Part shown: positions 42,761-55,241 of the stretch, in pieces
Position numbering within the stretch: the stretch's first letter is position 1
How the letters are laid out: the number at the start of each line of letters is the position of its first letter
DNA from: Mikania micrantha
Lineage: Eukaryota > Streptophyta > Magnoliopsida > Asterales > Asteraceae
NCBI GenBank assembly: GCA_009363875.1
Contig: CM018693.1
Location: forward strand, 74,012,986 to 74,076,985
Direction: 5' to 3'
Length of the DNA stretch: 64,000 nucleotides
The notes under the pieces: model-generated
What the model saw: the letters and a program-made list of their open reading frames with translations, nothing else
The model's database searches: none
What the model was told of the DNA's origin: nothing
Translations under genes and position numbers: made by a program

Positions 42761-44034
42761 CCCATGATAACATTCAGGTCCTGTCGAGCAGCAGCAGGTC
42801 CAATATGAAAGGCTCTACCTCTAGCAACTTGAGCCCTTGGTTGATTCTTGTTGGGAAAATCCCGAGAAAAGTGTCCAGGCTTGCCACAGTTGTAGCAAGA
42901 CCTGTGATCAGCAGCAGCAGTAGTAGCTGCATTGTTGTGCTTGTTTTGATTCCCGGTGTTTCTGCAGTGTGCGGCCCAATGACCAAGCTTCCCACAGTTG
43001 TTTCACTGTCGGCACTGGGAAGTTGGTGGACGATGATACTGGCAGCTGTTGCATAGTGGTGCTGTGCCAGTGTACGGCCTCTTGATCTGTAGTGGTGGTG
43101 GTTGGTTGATCATCGGTGTCTGGGTGGTCGCAACAAAGTTTTTGACCACTTTTTGTTTCTTAGCAGGGCGCTTGTCCGGCTTCCTTGAAGTTCCAGCCTT
43201 AGCTTCAGTTTCTTTCTTTAAAACTCCTGAGGCAACCATCACGTCTGTCAAAGTTGCTGACATAGTAACAACCATTTCCATAGTAGTGGGGTGGGCTGAA
43301 ATCACGTGCCCTTGTATACAAGACGGTAGTCCACCAACATACCACTCTATCCTTTTCTCCAGTGTTGGCACCACGTCCGGTGCCAGGGTAGCTAACTCAT
43401 GAAATCTTGTGGTGTAGGCTAGATGCCCAGCACCAATCATAACAAGGTTGAGCAGCTCAGTTTCAACCTTCTTCAGTTCGTTTCTCGGGCAAAAATCTGC
43501 CCTCAGCATAGCCTTGAAGTCATCCCAAGGCATAGACAGAGCCTCATCTCTGCCTCTAGTCTGAACTTGTGCGTTCCACCAAGTTAACGCTCGTTTTTTG
43601 AATGACCCCGTAGCATACCTCACTCTATTCTGATCAGGATAGCCACTGATGTCAAGGGTTTTCTCCATCTTTTCGATCCACTGGATCAATCTGACGGCAC
43701 CCTCACTGCCACTGAAACTCGGTGGCTTGCATCCTTCAAATTTTTTGTAGGAGTAGTCCTGATGGTGTCGGGTGTTGCCACTGCCTTCCCCAGATGAGTT
43801 GGCGACGTTGTTACTGTTGTTGCTGTTAATCCAGTTCATCATGTCAGGGATCACCTCCCTCAGTTGACTGGTCAACAATGTGCCCAGTGCTATAGTAGCA
43901 GGATCTAACTCATGAGCAGGTGGTGGCGGAGGATGAGGTGGATGTGGAGGAGAGTCAGGTGGTGTCGGTGTCGAAGAGTGCGGTGCTGAATCCTGTGGTG
44001 GTGGCTGTAAAGCTGGTGGTCTTCTGGGCGACAT
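42761..44034 (-). pseudogene. Gypsy-A Gag
   Basis: Start at MSPRRP (44034). An N-terminal Pro/Ser/His-rich stretch precedes the Gag core (FEGCKPPSFSGSEGAVRLIQW, LTWWNAQ, FKAMLRADFCPRNEL). The frame ends at a TGA at 43003 inside the zinc region; beyond it C-GKLGHWAAHC and CYNCGKPGHFSRD-F are readable, the last Cys replaced. The Gag core differs in detail from Gypsy-B but belongs to the same Tekay/Del type. Confidence 0.85.
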
Positions 44035-44194
44035 TCTGATCATAGCTGAAAGAAAATCGGTTAGTGTAGTGATCAGACGCAGAAGACACATGCAAATAGA
44101 ATCCTATGTTGTATGTTCACTATGTGAGGGTCCCTAGGTTATAGTCTAGGCCAAACCATTTAAGTAATATGACCTATATTTCTCTATAACCATT

Positions 44195-44206
44195 GCTCTG
44201 ATACCA
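44195..44206 (-). other. Gypsy-A primer binding site
   Basis: TGGTATCAGAGC on the minus strand, three bases from the LTR end at 44210. Confidence 0.85.
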
Positions 44207-44209
44207 ATC

Positions 44210-47200
44210 TGTCACACCCCGAGCCGGCGTGCTGGATCGACTTTCCCGTCGGGCGGAAAGTTCATGGGGCGCAATATCGTTTGATAATCAAAATGATCAG
44301 ATTGTTTGCATAGCACATGATATATAAATAAGAAATGCTAACATGACAATGATATTGAATTACAAAGTTAAATTACGTTGTTTCATTCATAATTTAACTA
44401 AGTAAATCTAATCAAAAGAATCAATGAGTTACTATCTTGTAACTGTACAAGGTCTACAAAAGATGATTCATTTTTTTGTCATTCAAAAGTATGCTTGTCA
44501 CAAAAGGTTGCTAGGTCTTCTAAAAGTCCTCTAGCTATGACCTTGAGTACTGGTGACTAAACATGTTCGTCAGCTGAGAAAACATGCATTTAAACAAAGT
44601 CAACACTAGGTTGGTGAGTTCATAAGTTTGATAATTGAAAACCTTGAATTGTTCACATACACAGTCACAATGTAATACTTGATACTTGTAAATATTTGAT
44701 TCACTCGTTCACCGAATGACCTCTCCATAGTTATATTCACAAGTAGTATCTCATCCTATTAGTTATGCTTATATATAGGGCATATGTAGGGGAACAAGCC
44801 CCAACCAACATCCACCACATACCTAATAGATCTTAACACCACTTGCAATACAACTATAGATACCCATTATCTTATCACTTGTTCATCCTGATTGATATTC
44901 ACCCGTTGTATCATATGTAGAATAATATGTCGAGAGGGGTTTAATTATCAAATCGAAGTATTGATACACCCTCATTGTATTAAGGAAATTAGATTAGTTT
45001 AATATGATCCTTGTTATTATTCTATTACTTGTGGGGTTAACTGTTAATAACTTTTTAAACAGTAAGAGTGTTAGTTAACCAATTGATATTTGTTCTCAAC
45101 TTGAAGTGCATAGAGCCTAAAAGGAATCCATTGCAATCCTCACGTAATCAGATTTCAATGCATTCGATTTACCTCTACCACTTTGTATTACCATAGGCCT
45201 CATCGAAACAGTTACTAGTAATATGACATGAGAGAAAATAAATTCCTCAGTCTACTAGTCAACAGGTAATGATGAATTAATTACAATATCACTGCAGATT
45301 AATATCACCATATGTCTCTTTCCAGACCCTGACTATTCGTCGCCCTGTCACCGGTCATACGTTACCGGCCAATGATGAGTACGATCAACATACTAGCCCT
45401 ACAAGCTAGAGGTTTGTCAAACCTATGTTACCACTATGCTATCGTCGGTTTAGTCACGTCAAACTAACTGGTCAGCGATTTGTGAAGGGACTTACAATGA
45501 TCAAACTTGAATACATGGCACATGATTGAAATGATATACTACATACAGTTCAATAGTAATCAATTATACTGTGTTCACCAATGTTGTTTGTTCTCAATGT
45601 TGTGTTCTCGTTGATGTTAACAAAGTTATATAAGATCTTGTCTTATTATACAATGTTAATTGTTGTGTGAATGATATTGTTATCATGAAGTTACGTTATC
45701 GTGATTATCATCCCTTGTTGTTCCATATAGTGACCCTGTTGTCACTAAGGTGTGATAAGATCTAGTCTTACGACACTTAGTCGACTCAGGTGGTGGATGA
45801 TACTTGTTTCATGTTTTCTTGTAGTATGCATGGAGTTATAAGCTGAGTGTTATAAGAACTTGTCCTATAACACTTACCTAACTCCGGTGATGAATGATAT
45901 TATGAAGATATGTTATCTCCATATCATTCTTGTTTGCTATTATTGTTGTCATCATGTTCACCTGTGATAATCTCATTGTTTGTTGTGGTAAGAATAAATA
46001 AACGTTATAAGATAAAATCTTACAACTACATTATTCTATTGTGTTGATGATTCATGAAGTTATATTATCACGTTCATCTTAGTTGTCTCAGTCATGTTAT
46101 AATCACACAAGCATGCATACAATGATAAGCGATAATAAGTCAAGCAATATTATCTAAATCAAAATATAAACAATATGTTGTACTAAAGCTTTTAAATAAA
46201 TAAAAGGTTTAGCATGTTTCTTAGCCCCGAGAGTTTAAAATCAGTTAAGATTAGAAAACAGGGCGTATGAACTCACCTTGTAATTGTTGTCGTTGACTTA
46301 GCCTAAACAAGAATGCACACGCTCTTGGTTGGATTTGTTGTTGTATTCACGATCCGGTATTGATTTCATGTTGTTGTAACTTATAAGTATGAGTCTTTGA
46401 GTATGTGTTTGTGTGTAGGTGTTAGTCTAAGTCGACTAACACATATCGTTCTTGGTCATCATTCGGCCCTTGTTTCAATTGTCATAGATTGTTATTGCTA
46501 TGTGTCTTTATGTTGTGTGTTTAGCCTTAATTCCCTCTTGAAATTTATAAACCTTGTCATTATGTGTTAATCATTTGTTTTGATATGAGGCTTAGTAAAT
46601 AAACCCAATAATAAACTTAGGTTTATGGTTTATATCCTACATGTTGTTCTTGTTATTTCTAAAGGCATTATTACATAGTAATTAAATAACTAGGCAATAA
46701 ACCTTGTAACACTTAATGTTTTGAGTTTGTGAAATTCATTAACCATAACCCACCACCTTTGTAGTAAATCCCATGATTCCATGCCTCTCATACATAATTA
46801 TTGGTTTAAAATGTGGGTTGACACTCTTAACCAAGTGGGCCAAATGTGTAGACCAAATCATTAGCTTGGGCCGAATGGGCCAATGTGGGCCGAACAAAGT
46901 GATTATGGGCCACACCAATGGGCCTTGGGCCGTATGAATTGTGTAGCCAACTAATTCTAGTGGGCCGAATGTTGGGCCGGTTTAATTGAGGAATGGGCCG
47001 AATAATTCCTTGGCCGACTGGGTTGGGGTGGCTGAATCACATGGCTGCCGAAGGTCGTTGCTTGGCGAATGGTTCTTGGCCGAATAGGGGTGAGCCGAAT
47101 GGGTTTGTGGTTAACCGAAAAGGGTTGGTGGGCGAATGAGATGATTATAAGCTGAATGAATAGGGATGAATGGATGTGCCGATCGAATGAATGTCGTGGT

Positions 47201-48428
47201 CGAATAGGGCCATTCGGCCGCCTGGGTTTCTCATTCGGCTACAGCTAGGACTAGGCCCATAACCGCCCCCATCTCAGGGTTCCAATTTGTTTTGAAGATG
47301 GTGTATGCTAGGGATGGTTCTTGTGGTCATAGGACTCGAATATGAAGGTGGTTGGCCGGATAGAATGATGGGTCGGCTAAGGGTCAAGAAACCCTTTTTT
47401 TCATAACATTCAAGCCTCATTACCTCTATTTTCAGTGGGTTTCACTCCAGATCCTTTGTACTTTCGTGTAGAGGAGGTTGAGAGCTTCGTTTAGGCTCAA
47501 GAGTCACTAAATTTCATCAAGAAATGAGCAAGTTATGGTGAGTTGAAGTTTGAAATCTAGTGAGAGAGAGGGTAGCCGGAATTAGGGTTTTAGAGAGAGT
47601 GGGAAGAGAGAAATGAGTAAAATGAACTCATTCAAGGTATTTATACTCCGGGTGTGTTTGGGTTCGTTTTTGTTGCTATGTTTTCGTTTCCGTTGCGTTT
47701 CCGGAACATTACGCGCGGGTTTACCGGGTTTAAATAAAAAGAGTTGTTTTTAAATGTATAAAAGGTTGTGATTTCTAATAAATGTTTAATATTTAATTTT
47801 CTTAAATTATTTTATCGAATTCGTTGATCGGTTTCGTTTCGTCATATCGCGTCACCTTCGCGCGTATTCGTTTGAATCGTCACCCGAACGAACACGACGA
47901 TGGTTTCACTTTCTGATTCTTGTTTTCTACTTTCTAGTCATCGTTTCAAAACGTTAAACTCACAGATATGTTTTTGTGAATCGTCACCCACACAAACACA
48001 CTGTCAGTTCGTTATCCCGAGACGACACTTAAATTGTGTTTTGAATTGTGTTTCCTCACTAACGGACTCAACTATACATCCTGTTTTCAAATTGTTTTCA
48101 TAATGAATTATCGGCCATCTGATTCCTGTCATCTATGGATATCAGATCGCAACCGACATGTTCTTGTTGTTTACTTGTACGCTGTTGTTTCTCTTGATTC
48201 GTTGTATTAACTGTACTTAGGTTTTTACCTAAATACATACAACTATTGTTTATCGTGAGTTGTTGTACTTACGGTATTTAAGTTTTCACTTAAATACGTA
48301 CAACTGTTGCTTGTTTTTCTGAGTTCTGTTATCATACACATTGTTCATGCGTTGTATTTACACACAGTAAATAGTGAAAGTACACATACCGTACGGACTT
48401 GCTGGACGATCAGGTACTGGATGTCACA
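44210..48428 (-). repeat. Gypsy-A 5' LTR (4,219 bp)
   Basis: Aligns along its length with 20959-25168. TATA box at 47638-47645 on the minus strand and a GCCGAATG-rich zone at 46830-47250. The open frame at 47900-48103 also exists at 24640-24843 and is LTR sequence, not a gene. Confidence 0.92.
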
Positions 48429-50347
48429 GCCTCGGCGTAGGCTACTCCCCCTACATCATCTAGATTTTTAGTTTTTCGCCTTTTACACCCCCGTGACCAC
48501 CCCGGATCGTGTTTACCCTTTCGTTACCTCCAAATACATCCCATAACACCTTAGGGACATAACAACCAATCCAAACAAAATTTAATGATTTCATTACGTT
48601 TAATTCCAAATGATTTGTCAAACGGGTCGTTTTCACCTAAACCCATTAACACCGCCATTTCTAACCCAAACCAAATGGGACTTCCTTTACACCCAATAAT
48701 TCTCATTTGTCTCAGTAAAACAACAATTTCAACACTTGAAATACATATCCATAAACACCTCAAAACAAAATTAAAGTGTGAGAACATAAAATCACAAAAT
48801 AAAGTCAAATTATTCACCATTCCCTTGAGACTTCCTTTTCACCAAGTATTCTCAAGGTAGGTAATCACACCACTTGTGATTTACCTAAACTCCATCAATT
48901 CACCAAGGGAAGATCACACCACTTGTGATTTAACCCATTTCACATTCACACCTCATGTGAATTGTTTGACTATTTTTCAGTCAAACTTCAAATAAGAAGT
49001 TCACACACCTTGTGAATCATTCTTATTCACCACACCCCTTATAAACATAAGACTTTACAATAACTAAGCAATTATACACCTATTGCATGTTATTGTCACA
49101 CCAATTCATACAAACCCCAAATTCATAAATTTCTACATCCAATGTATATTCCACATACATTACATGCACATTTACACACATATGCATAAAAGAAGTTAAC
49201 CATATCAAGTATAATAGGTGGGTGACTTACCTTGTTCGAATGAGCTATCCTCTACAACAATTTCCTTCCCGAGTCGTTTGGTTCCACTCACCCCTTCACT
49301 ACCGTTTCCTATTATCACAACTAATAGGTTTAATACAACGGTTGCCTATAACTAGTCAAATTGCACCCACTCATCCCATTATCACCATTGTTATTTTGTT
49401 TACATCAATTGACCTATTTAATCATAAAGATTTCATCTTTTATGATTATAATACCTAATTAACCACACTCATCCCTTTGCACACATTTATAGATAAAAAT
49501 CAAGTTGTTAACATCTAATCAAACAACTTATGTGCAGTGATTTCACCAACTCATTTCAATTGCTTCTAAAACCCCAACAATCTCCCATGTCAGTTTATAA
49601 TCAACCAAATTCCACAATCACCAAGGTAATAAAATTTTCATATGTTGTATAACATGAAATTATCATCTAATCACCCATCTAAATCTCTTAGTTCATCTTC
49701 ACCATGAACAACCCAAAACTCCATTTTTATCAAATTACATCATCATGCAAGAAAATGATCAAAATGTTGTTTCTTGGGTGATTGTCATGATAGTTAACAA
49801 CATATAACACCATCTACATTTCTAATTTCGGATTTGACCCATCAAACCCACACCCCTTGGGAAACCCATGAAAATCCCATCAAAAACCCAATATTTACAT
49901 ACCTAATTGTAATGTGAAGCAAGAAGAACTCAAGTTTGCACTTGCATTCAAGATCAAATCATAGATAAGTCACCAATTTGATCAATCTTGAAGTTTTTGG
50001 GTTTCCTCCTCTTTCCTTTCTCTCTATCGTCTCCCACACACAAGTATGTGTGAAATGTGTGTGTTTTGACCAAGTCAAGACTCTCAATCCCTCTTTTAAG
50101 TTAACTTTCTTGTTAATTACATTTTCAACCCTCCCATTACTAGTTAATTCCAACTATTTATAAATAACCAAGTTAAGTTAGTTACCACCCACCAAATAAT
50201 TATTATTAACATCAAGTATTATTAAGTCACTCATCAAATAATATTTAATATAATAAGAACTTATAAAACACCCATCAATATAAATAAAAAATAGTTATAC
50301 ACCACTTATATTTTATTTATAATATTTTCCCAAAATGGGTCGTTACA
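48429..50347 (-). repeat. Gypsy-C 3' LTR, proximal piece
   Basis: Matches 55650-57564 and ends TGGGTCGTTACA at the internal border. Its left end is the Gypsy-A insertion point. TATA box TATAAATA on the minus strand at 50155-50162. Confidence 0.9.
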
Positions 50348-50362
50348 AATTCTCCCCTCCTT
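50348..50362 (-). other. Gypsy-C polypurine tract
   Basis: The minus strand reads AAGGAGGGGAGAATT right before the LTR. Confidence 0.8.
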
Positions 50363-50388
50363 ACAAAGGTTTTGTCCCCGAAACCTTA

Positions 50389-53300
50389 TTACACCTCAAA
50401 AAGAAAAGGATAAAATTTCCGCATTTCATCCTCCAACTCCCATGTAGCATCAAATCCCCGTCTGTTCTTCCATTGCACCATCACTTGGTTAATCCTCTTA
50501 TTCCGAAGTTGCTTGACTTTCCTATCCAAAATCGCCACTGGTTTCTCAATATAATTGAGTTTATCATCTATCACCAAATCCTCCATTGGCTCATATGCCG
50601 ATTCGTCCCCCAAGCACTTTCGCAGATAAGACACGTGGAATGTATTGTGAATCTCACTCAACTCCTCCGGTAGCTCTAAGCGATAGGCAACCTCGCCAAT
50701 CCGAGCTATAATCTTAAATGGTCCATTAAACCGTGGACTAAGCTCCCCACGCTTACGAAAACGAATAACACCCTTCCAAGGAGAAACCGTTAGCAATACA
50801 AAGTCTCCCACATGGAATTCGATCGGCCTCCTCCGTTTATCCGTATACGATTTCTGACGATCTTGTGCCGCCGTTAAATGAGCCCGTATCTGATTGATTC
50901 ATTCATTTGTCACCTTCACTACCTTTTTGCTGGCAAGTTTTCTCGGTCCCACTTCTCCCCAAACACATGGGAGTTCTACATTTTCTCCCATACAAAACTT
51001 CAAAAGGAGACATTCGAAGACCGGAATGATAACTGTTATTGTAAGAAAACTCCGCCAATGGTAAGTAATCATCCCAACTCCCTGCAAAGTCAATGATGCA
51101 CACCCGTAACATGTCCTCTAGTGTATGAATGGTTCTTTCACTCTGACCATCCGTTTGAGGGTGACACGTCGTGCTTAATAGTAGTTTCATACCCATTTCC
51201 ACCTGAAAATTCTTCCAAAACTACGAAGTGAACCGGGTGTCACGATCAGACACAATAGTAACCTGTACTCCATGTCGAGACACCACCTCCTTAACATAAA
51301 TTTTAGCAATATTCATGGAAGAATACGTCATCTTGATCGGTATAAAGTGGGCACTCTTTGATAACCGATCTACGACGACCCATATATTATCATAACCGTT
51401 CCTAGTCTTAGGAAGCTTCGTGATTAGGTCCATCGTAATACGCTCCCACTTCCAGATTGAGATCTCCAAAGGTTGCAATTTTCCAACGGCTTTTGATGCT
51501 TCGCCTTAACTTGCGCACAAGTCAAGCATTTTTCGACATACTTAACAATATCTCGTTTCATCCTCGGCCACCAATAATTAACCCGCAAGTCACGATACAT
51601 TTTCATGCCTCCTGGGTGAATCGAATATCTCAATTTATGAGATTCCTACAATAAAGCCGTCTTTAAAGGACAAGTGGGAGGTATCCACACACGACCCCAT
51701 CTTGACTTTAAACCCCGACTGTCCTCATCTAATTGATAAGCCAACCCTTTGATTGTATCTCGTTTCCAATTTTCCTCCTTGAAAGCTTCCGTTTGAGCAG
51801 CTTTAATTTGATTCACTAGATCCGAAGTCACCACAATTTTCATCTCCTTTACCCGAATGGGTAGATGTTCCTCTTTCCTACTCAAAGCATCCGCCACTAT
51901 GTTTGCTTTCCCTGGATGATAAAGGATTTCGCAGTCGTAGTCTTTGAGTAACTACATCCACCGTCTCTGCCTCATATTTAATTCTTTCTGTGTGAAGAAA
52001 TACCTCAAACTCTTGTGGTCGGTATAAATGGTACATTTCACCCCATAAAGATAATGACGCCATATCTTTAAGGCGAAAACGACCGCCGCAAGCTCCAAGT
52101 CATGAACGGGATAGTTAACCTCATGAACTTTCAACTGACGTGAAGCATAAGCAATAACTTTCCCTCTTTGCATCAGAACACACCCAAGACCAACATATGA
52201 TGCATCGGAATAGACCACAAGATCATCGGGTCCATCCGGTAAAGTTAACACCGGTGCTTGTGTTAGTTTTGTCTTTAATTCTTGAAACGTCCTTTCTTGT
52301 TCATCACCCCACACAAACTTGGTATCTTTCCTTGTAAGCTTTGTCAAAGATGAGGAAATCTTGGCAGAGTCTTGAATAAACCTCCTGTAATAATCGGCTA
52401 AACCAAGAAAGCTTCTCACCTCGGTTGGAGACATGGGTGGACTCCATTTCATAACCGCCTGAATTTTGGAATGATCAACTTGTATACCATTAGCATTTAC
52501 CACATGCCCCAAGAATTGTACTTCGCGTAACCAGAAGTCACACACGGAGAACTTAGCATACGTTTTCTCCTTACGAAGTGTTTCAAGTATTTCACGCAAA
52601 TGACACGCGTGATCAGCTTCATTCTTGGAATAGATAAGTTTGTCATCGATGAACACATTGACTGACCTATGTAACATCAACGACACACCCGATTCATCAA
52701 ATCCATGAATGCCGCCTGTGCGTTAGGTAACCCAAAGGACATCACAAGAAACTTATGGTGCACGTATCTCATACGAAAAGCCATCTTTGGAATGTCTTCC
52801 TCTCTAACCTTTAACTGATGGTATCTCGATCGAAGGTCGATCTTAGAAAACCAAGAAGCACCCTGTAATTGGTCAAAGAGGTCGTCAATCCTAGGTAATG
52901 GATACCTATTTTTCACCGTGACCTTGTTCAACTCCCGATAATCTATACACATTCTGAAGCTCCCATCTTTCTTCTTGACAAATAACACCGGTGCACCCCA
53001 AGGTAAGATGCTCGGACGAATAAAACCCCGGTCAAGAAGTTCTTGTTATTGATTCATCATCTCTTGCAATTCAGATGGTGCCAAACGGTATGTAGCCTTA
53101 GCAATGGGTTTAGCCCCGGGCACCAAATCAATTACATCCCTTTCGGGAGTTAATCTCGGTAGTTCATCCAGAAAGACATCCGAAAAATCACGAACTATAG
53201 GAATGTCTTCTATCTTCTTCACTCCTTTCTCCGAATCCACCACATAAGCAAGAAATGATCGTCCCCCACTGTTCAAATACTTCATAGCTTCGGTTAAGGA

Positions 53301-53414
53301 ACATAAGATCATGCCGCCATGTTTTTCCCCGCGAATACACACCTCTTGTCCGCTAGGAGACATCAATTGAATAATCTAATGCTTGCACACAATGCTGGCC
53401 CCATGAGCCGAAAG
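50389..53414 (-). pseudogene. Gypsy-C pol with C-terminal chromodomain-like segment
   Basis: RT blocks: VLFVKKKDGSFRMCIDYREL, RYPLPRIDDLFDQL, and VFIDDKLIYS (catalytic Asp pair kept, next Ile replaced by Lys). RNase H: VVYSDASYVGLGCVLMQ and YTDHKSLRYFF. Integrase: YSIHPGGMKMYRD, CLTCAQVK, MDLITKLPKT, IVSDRDTRF, CHPQTDGQSER, FSYNNSYHS. The last block (50811-50389) has the GDFVLL-VSPWKG module and a C-terminal MVQWKNRRGFDATWELED chromodomain-like end, characteristic of Tekay/Del chromoviruses. At least six frame breaks or stops. Confidence 0.88.
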
Positions 53415-54779
53415 TCAATCCATCCCAACCACCACGTCAAATTCCCCGTCGATTGTTAGTTTACATTTTCGATAATCGTCACAAACTAGGAAGCATTTCG
53501 AATCTGCTATTTCAATTTCTAAAGGCATCGACAATTTCTCAACAACAAAAGAACAATGATGTATAAATTTAGTAGAAACAAAAGATCTACCAGACCCCGA
53601 ATCAAATAATATGTAAGCATGCAATGTATTGAGGAAGAAAGTACCTGTCACCACATCAGGTGTGACTTTAGCTTCCTCCGCAGTAATTTGGAACGCTCTA
53701 CCCTTTGGTTTGGGTATTTCAGCCTTCTTTCCACTCCCTTGCCCCTTGAATGATCGATTGTATGCTCCACCAAAACCAACCCCTTTAAGTTCTGGACACT
53801 CACTCCTTATGTGCCCCGGTTTGTAGTAGTTATAACACAAATTCAAATTACTTGAGCACTGATTTGCAAGATGCCCTTGCTTCCCACATTTGTAGCATGA
53901 TAAAGATCGTACGGAACAATCCCCCGCATGGTCTTTGCCACATTTTGCAAAATGTTTAATCCCCCTACTTGATTGAAACTTATTAGGTGAATTAGTGAAT
54001 TTCCCTTTCTTGGAAGACCCCGCCTCCTTCTCCACTTTCTGCTTTTCACTGCAGTCTTCTTGACGTTTAGTTCCAATTCACGCTCCCGAGCGCACTCGAT
54101 CAATTCTGCCAATGTCTCACACTTGGAAGGTGTAGGAAACTCCCAATACACGACATTTAACATGTTGTGGTATCAATTGATCCACATCCGTTCTGTTTGC
54201 AATAAGTCCGGGCAAAACGTCGCCTTGCCATACAAGATGGCGGTAATCGTGTCAATACTTTCTTCCTTATGCCTCATATGAAGGAATTCTTTAGTGATTC
54301 TGTCAATCGCAGCATGTGGACATAACCGTTGAAGGAACAGCTCATTAAACTCCCCCCCATGTTAGATTTTTAATGCCATCCCTACCCTTCTCCTTTCGAA
54401 GAAGCTCCCACCAATATTTTGCACTTCCCAGCAACTGATTTCCCGCAAAGTTCACCTCGTCCTTCGAGTCACAATGAATAGTCTCAAACGTACCCTCCAT
54501 GTCAGTTATCCAGCGTTGACTCAATAGCGGGTCAACCTCCCCCTTGAATTCGCTTGGCTTGCAAGCCACAAACTCCTTATATGTCACCTTCTTTGGAGTT
54601 CGTTCCCCATCTCGGCCCACTCTGAGATTTGCAAATTCTTGTTGAATAAGTTCACTCATGGAGTCTTGCAGACCCTCCATAAGGTGAAGAATCGAAGCTT
54701 CAAGCGATCTTGCCACCTCTTCCCTCACCATGGTTTGCATTTCACTTAGGTTAGTTTCAAGACCTCCGCCACCAGCCAT
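53415..54779 (-). pseudogene. Gypsy-C Gag and protease
   Basis: Start at MAGGGG (54779). Gag core with FVACKPSEFKGEVDPLLSQRW and SAKYWWELL, then frame breaks near 54345 and 54040. Zinc region: one HAGDC-type cluster, a canonical CYKCGKQGHLANQC, and a degenerate CYNYYKPGHIRSEC. Protease motif ILFDSGSGRSFVS near 53580-53610, ending VVVGMD. Some residues of the usual gag middle are missing. Confidence 0.85.
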
Positions 54780-55226
54780 TCTACGGCTGAAACAAGTTAT
54801 TTGATACATTAGTTTTGCTATCTAGTTCACACAACTAAACACGCCATGAAATATGAACTTAACAGCATCACAACATCAACTCCTAACACCTTACCTTATG
54901 TTCCTAACCATAGTATGAGCTGATTCCATTAAGGTCATATCCATGTCAAGAATATAATCTTATGTTGGCCAGACATAACCTTATACACTTCACATATCCA
55001 ATTCCTTAACTTCACCCCCCATAATATGACTAAGAATTTTGGTTTAACAAGCAAATTCACACCAAACATCAATAAACATATACAACTAAGGTAAACAATC
55101 CACAAACTTGTTACCTTAAACCCCCGGCTTCGTGATCGGATCTCGGATCGAACTTTACTCCCCATATCAAAGCACAACGATTTGAGTTCAAGTGTTCGCG
55201 ACGCACTTGAATCCCTCAAACCATTA

Positions 55227-55238
55227 GCTCTGATGCCA
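55227..55238 (-). other. Gypsy-C primer binding site
   Basis: The minus strand reads TGGCATCAGAGC, a one-base variant of the Met-tRNA site, three bases from the LTR. The stretch 54840-55226 is leader without coding signal. Confidence 0.8.
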
Positions 55239-55241
55239 ACT

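Larger units (their letters stand above)
25637..48428 (-). mobile_element. Gypsy-A: chromovirus interrupted by Gypsy-B and LTR-D
   Basis: 5' LTR at 44210-48428, primer binding site, gag, and a pol that is cut at 40660 by LTR-D and at 35691 by Gypsy-B. The integrase resumes to 25695, and then only about 55 bp of 3' LTR remain (25639-25694). The integrase C-terminus, polypurine tract and nearly all of the 3' LTR are missing. The right flank inside the Gypsy-C LTR is GCCTC (48429-48433). A long 4.2-kb LTR and Tekay/Del-like pol motifs are seen. It is inactive. Confidence 0.85.
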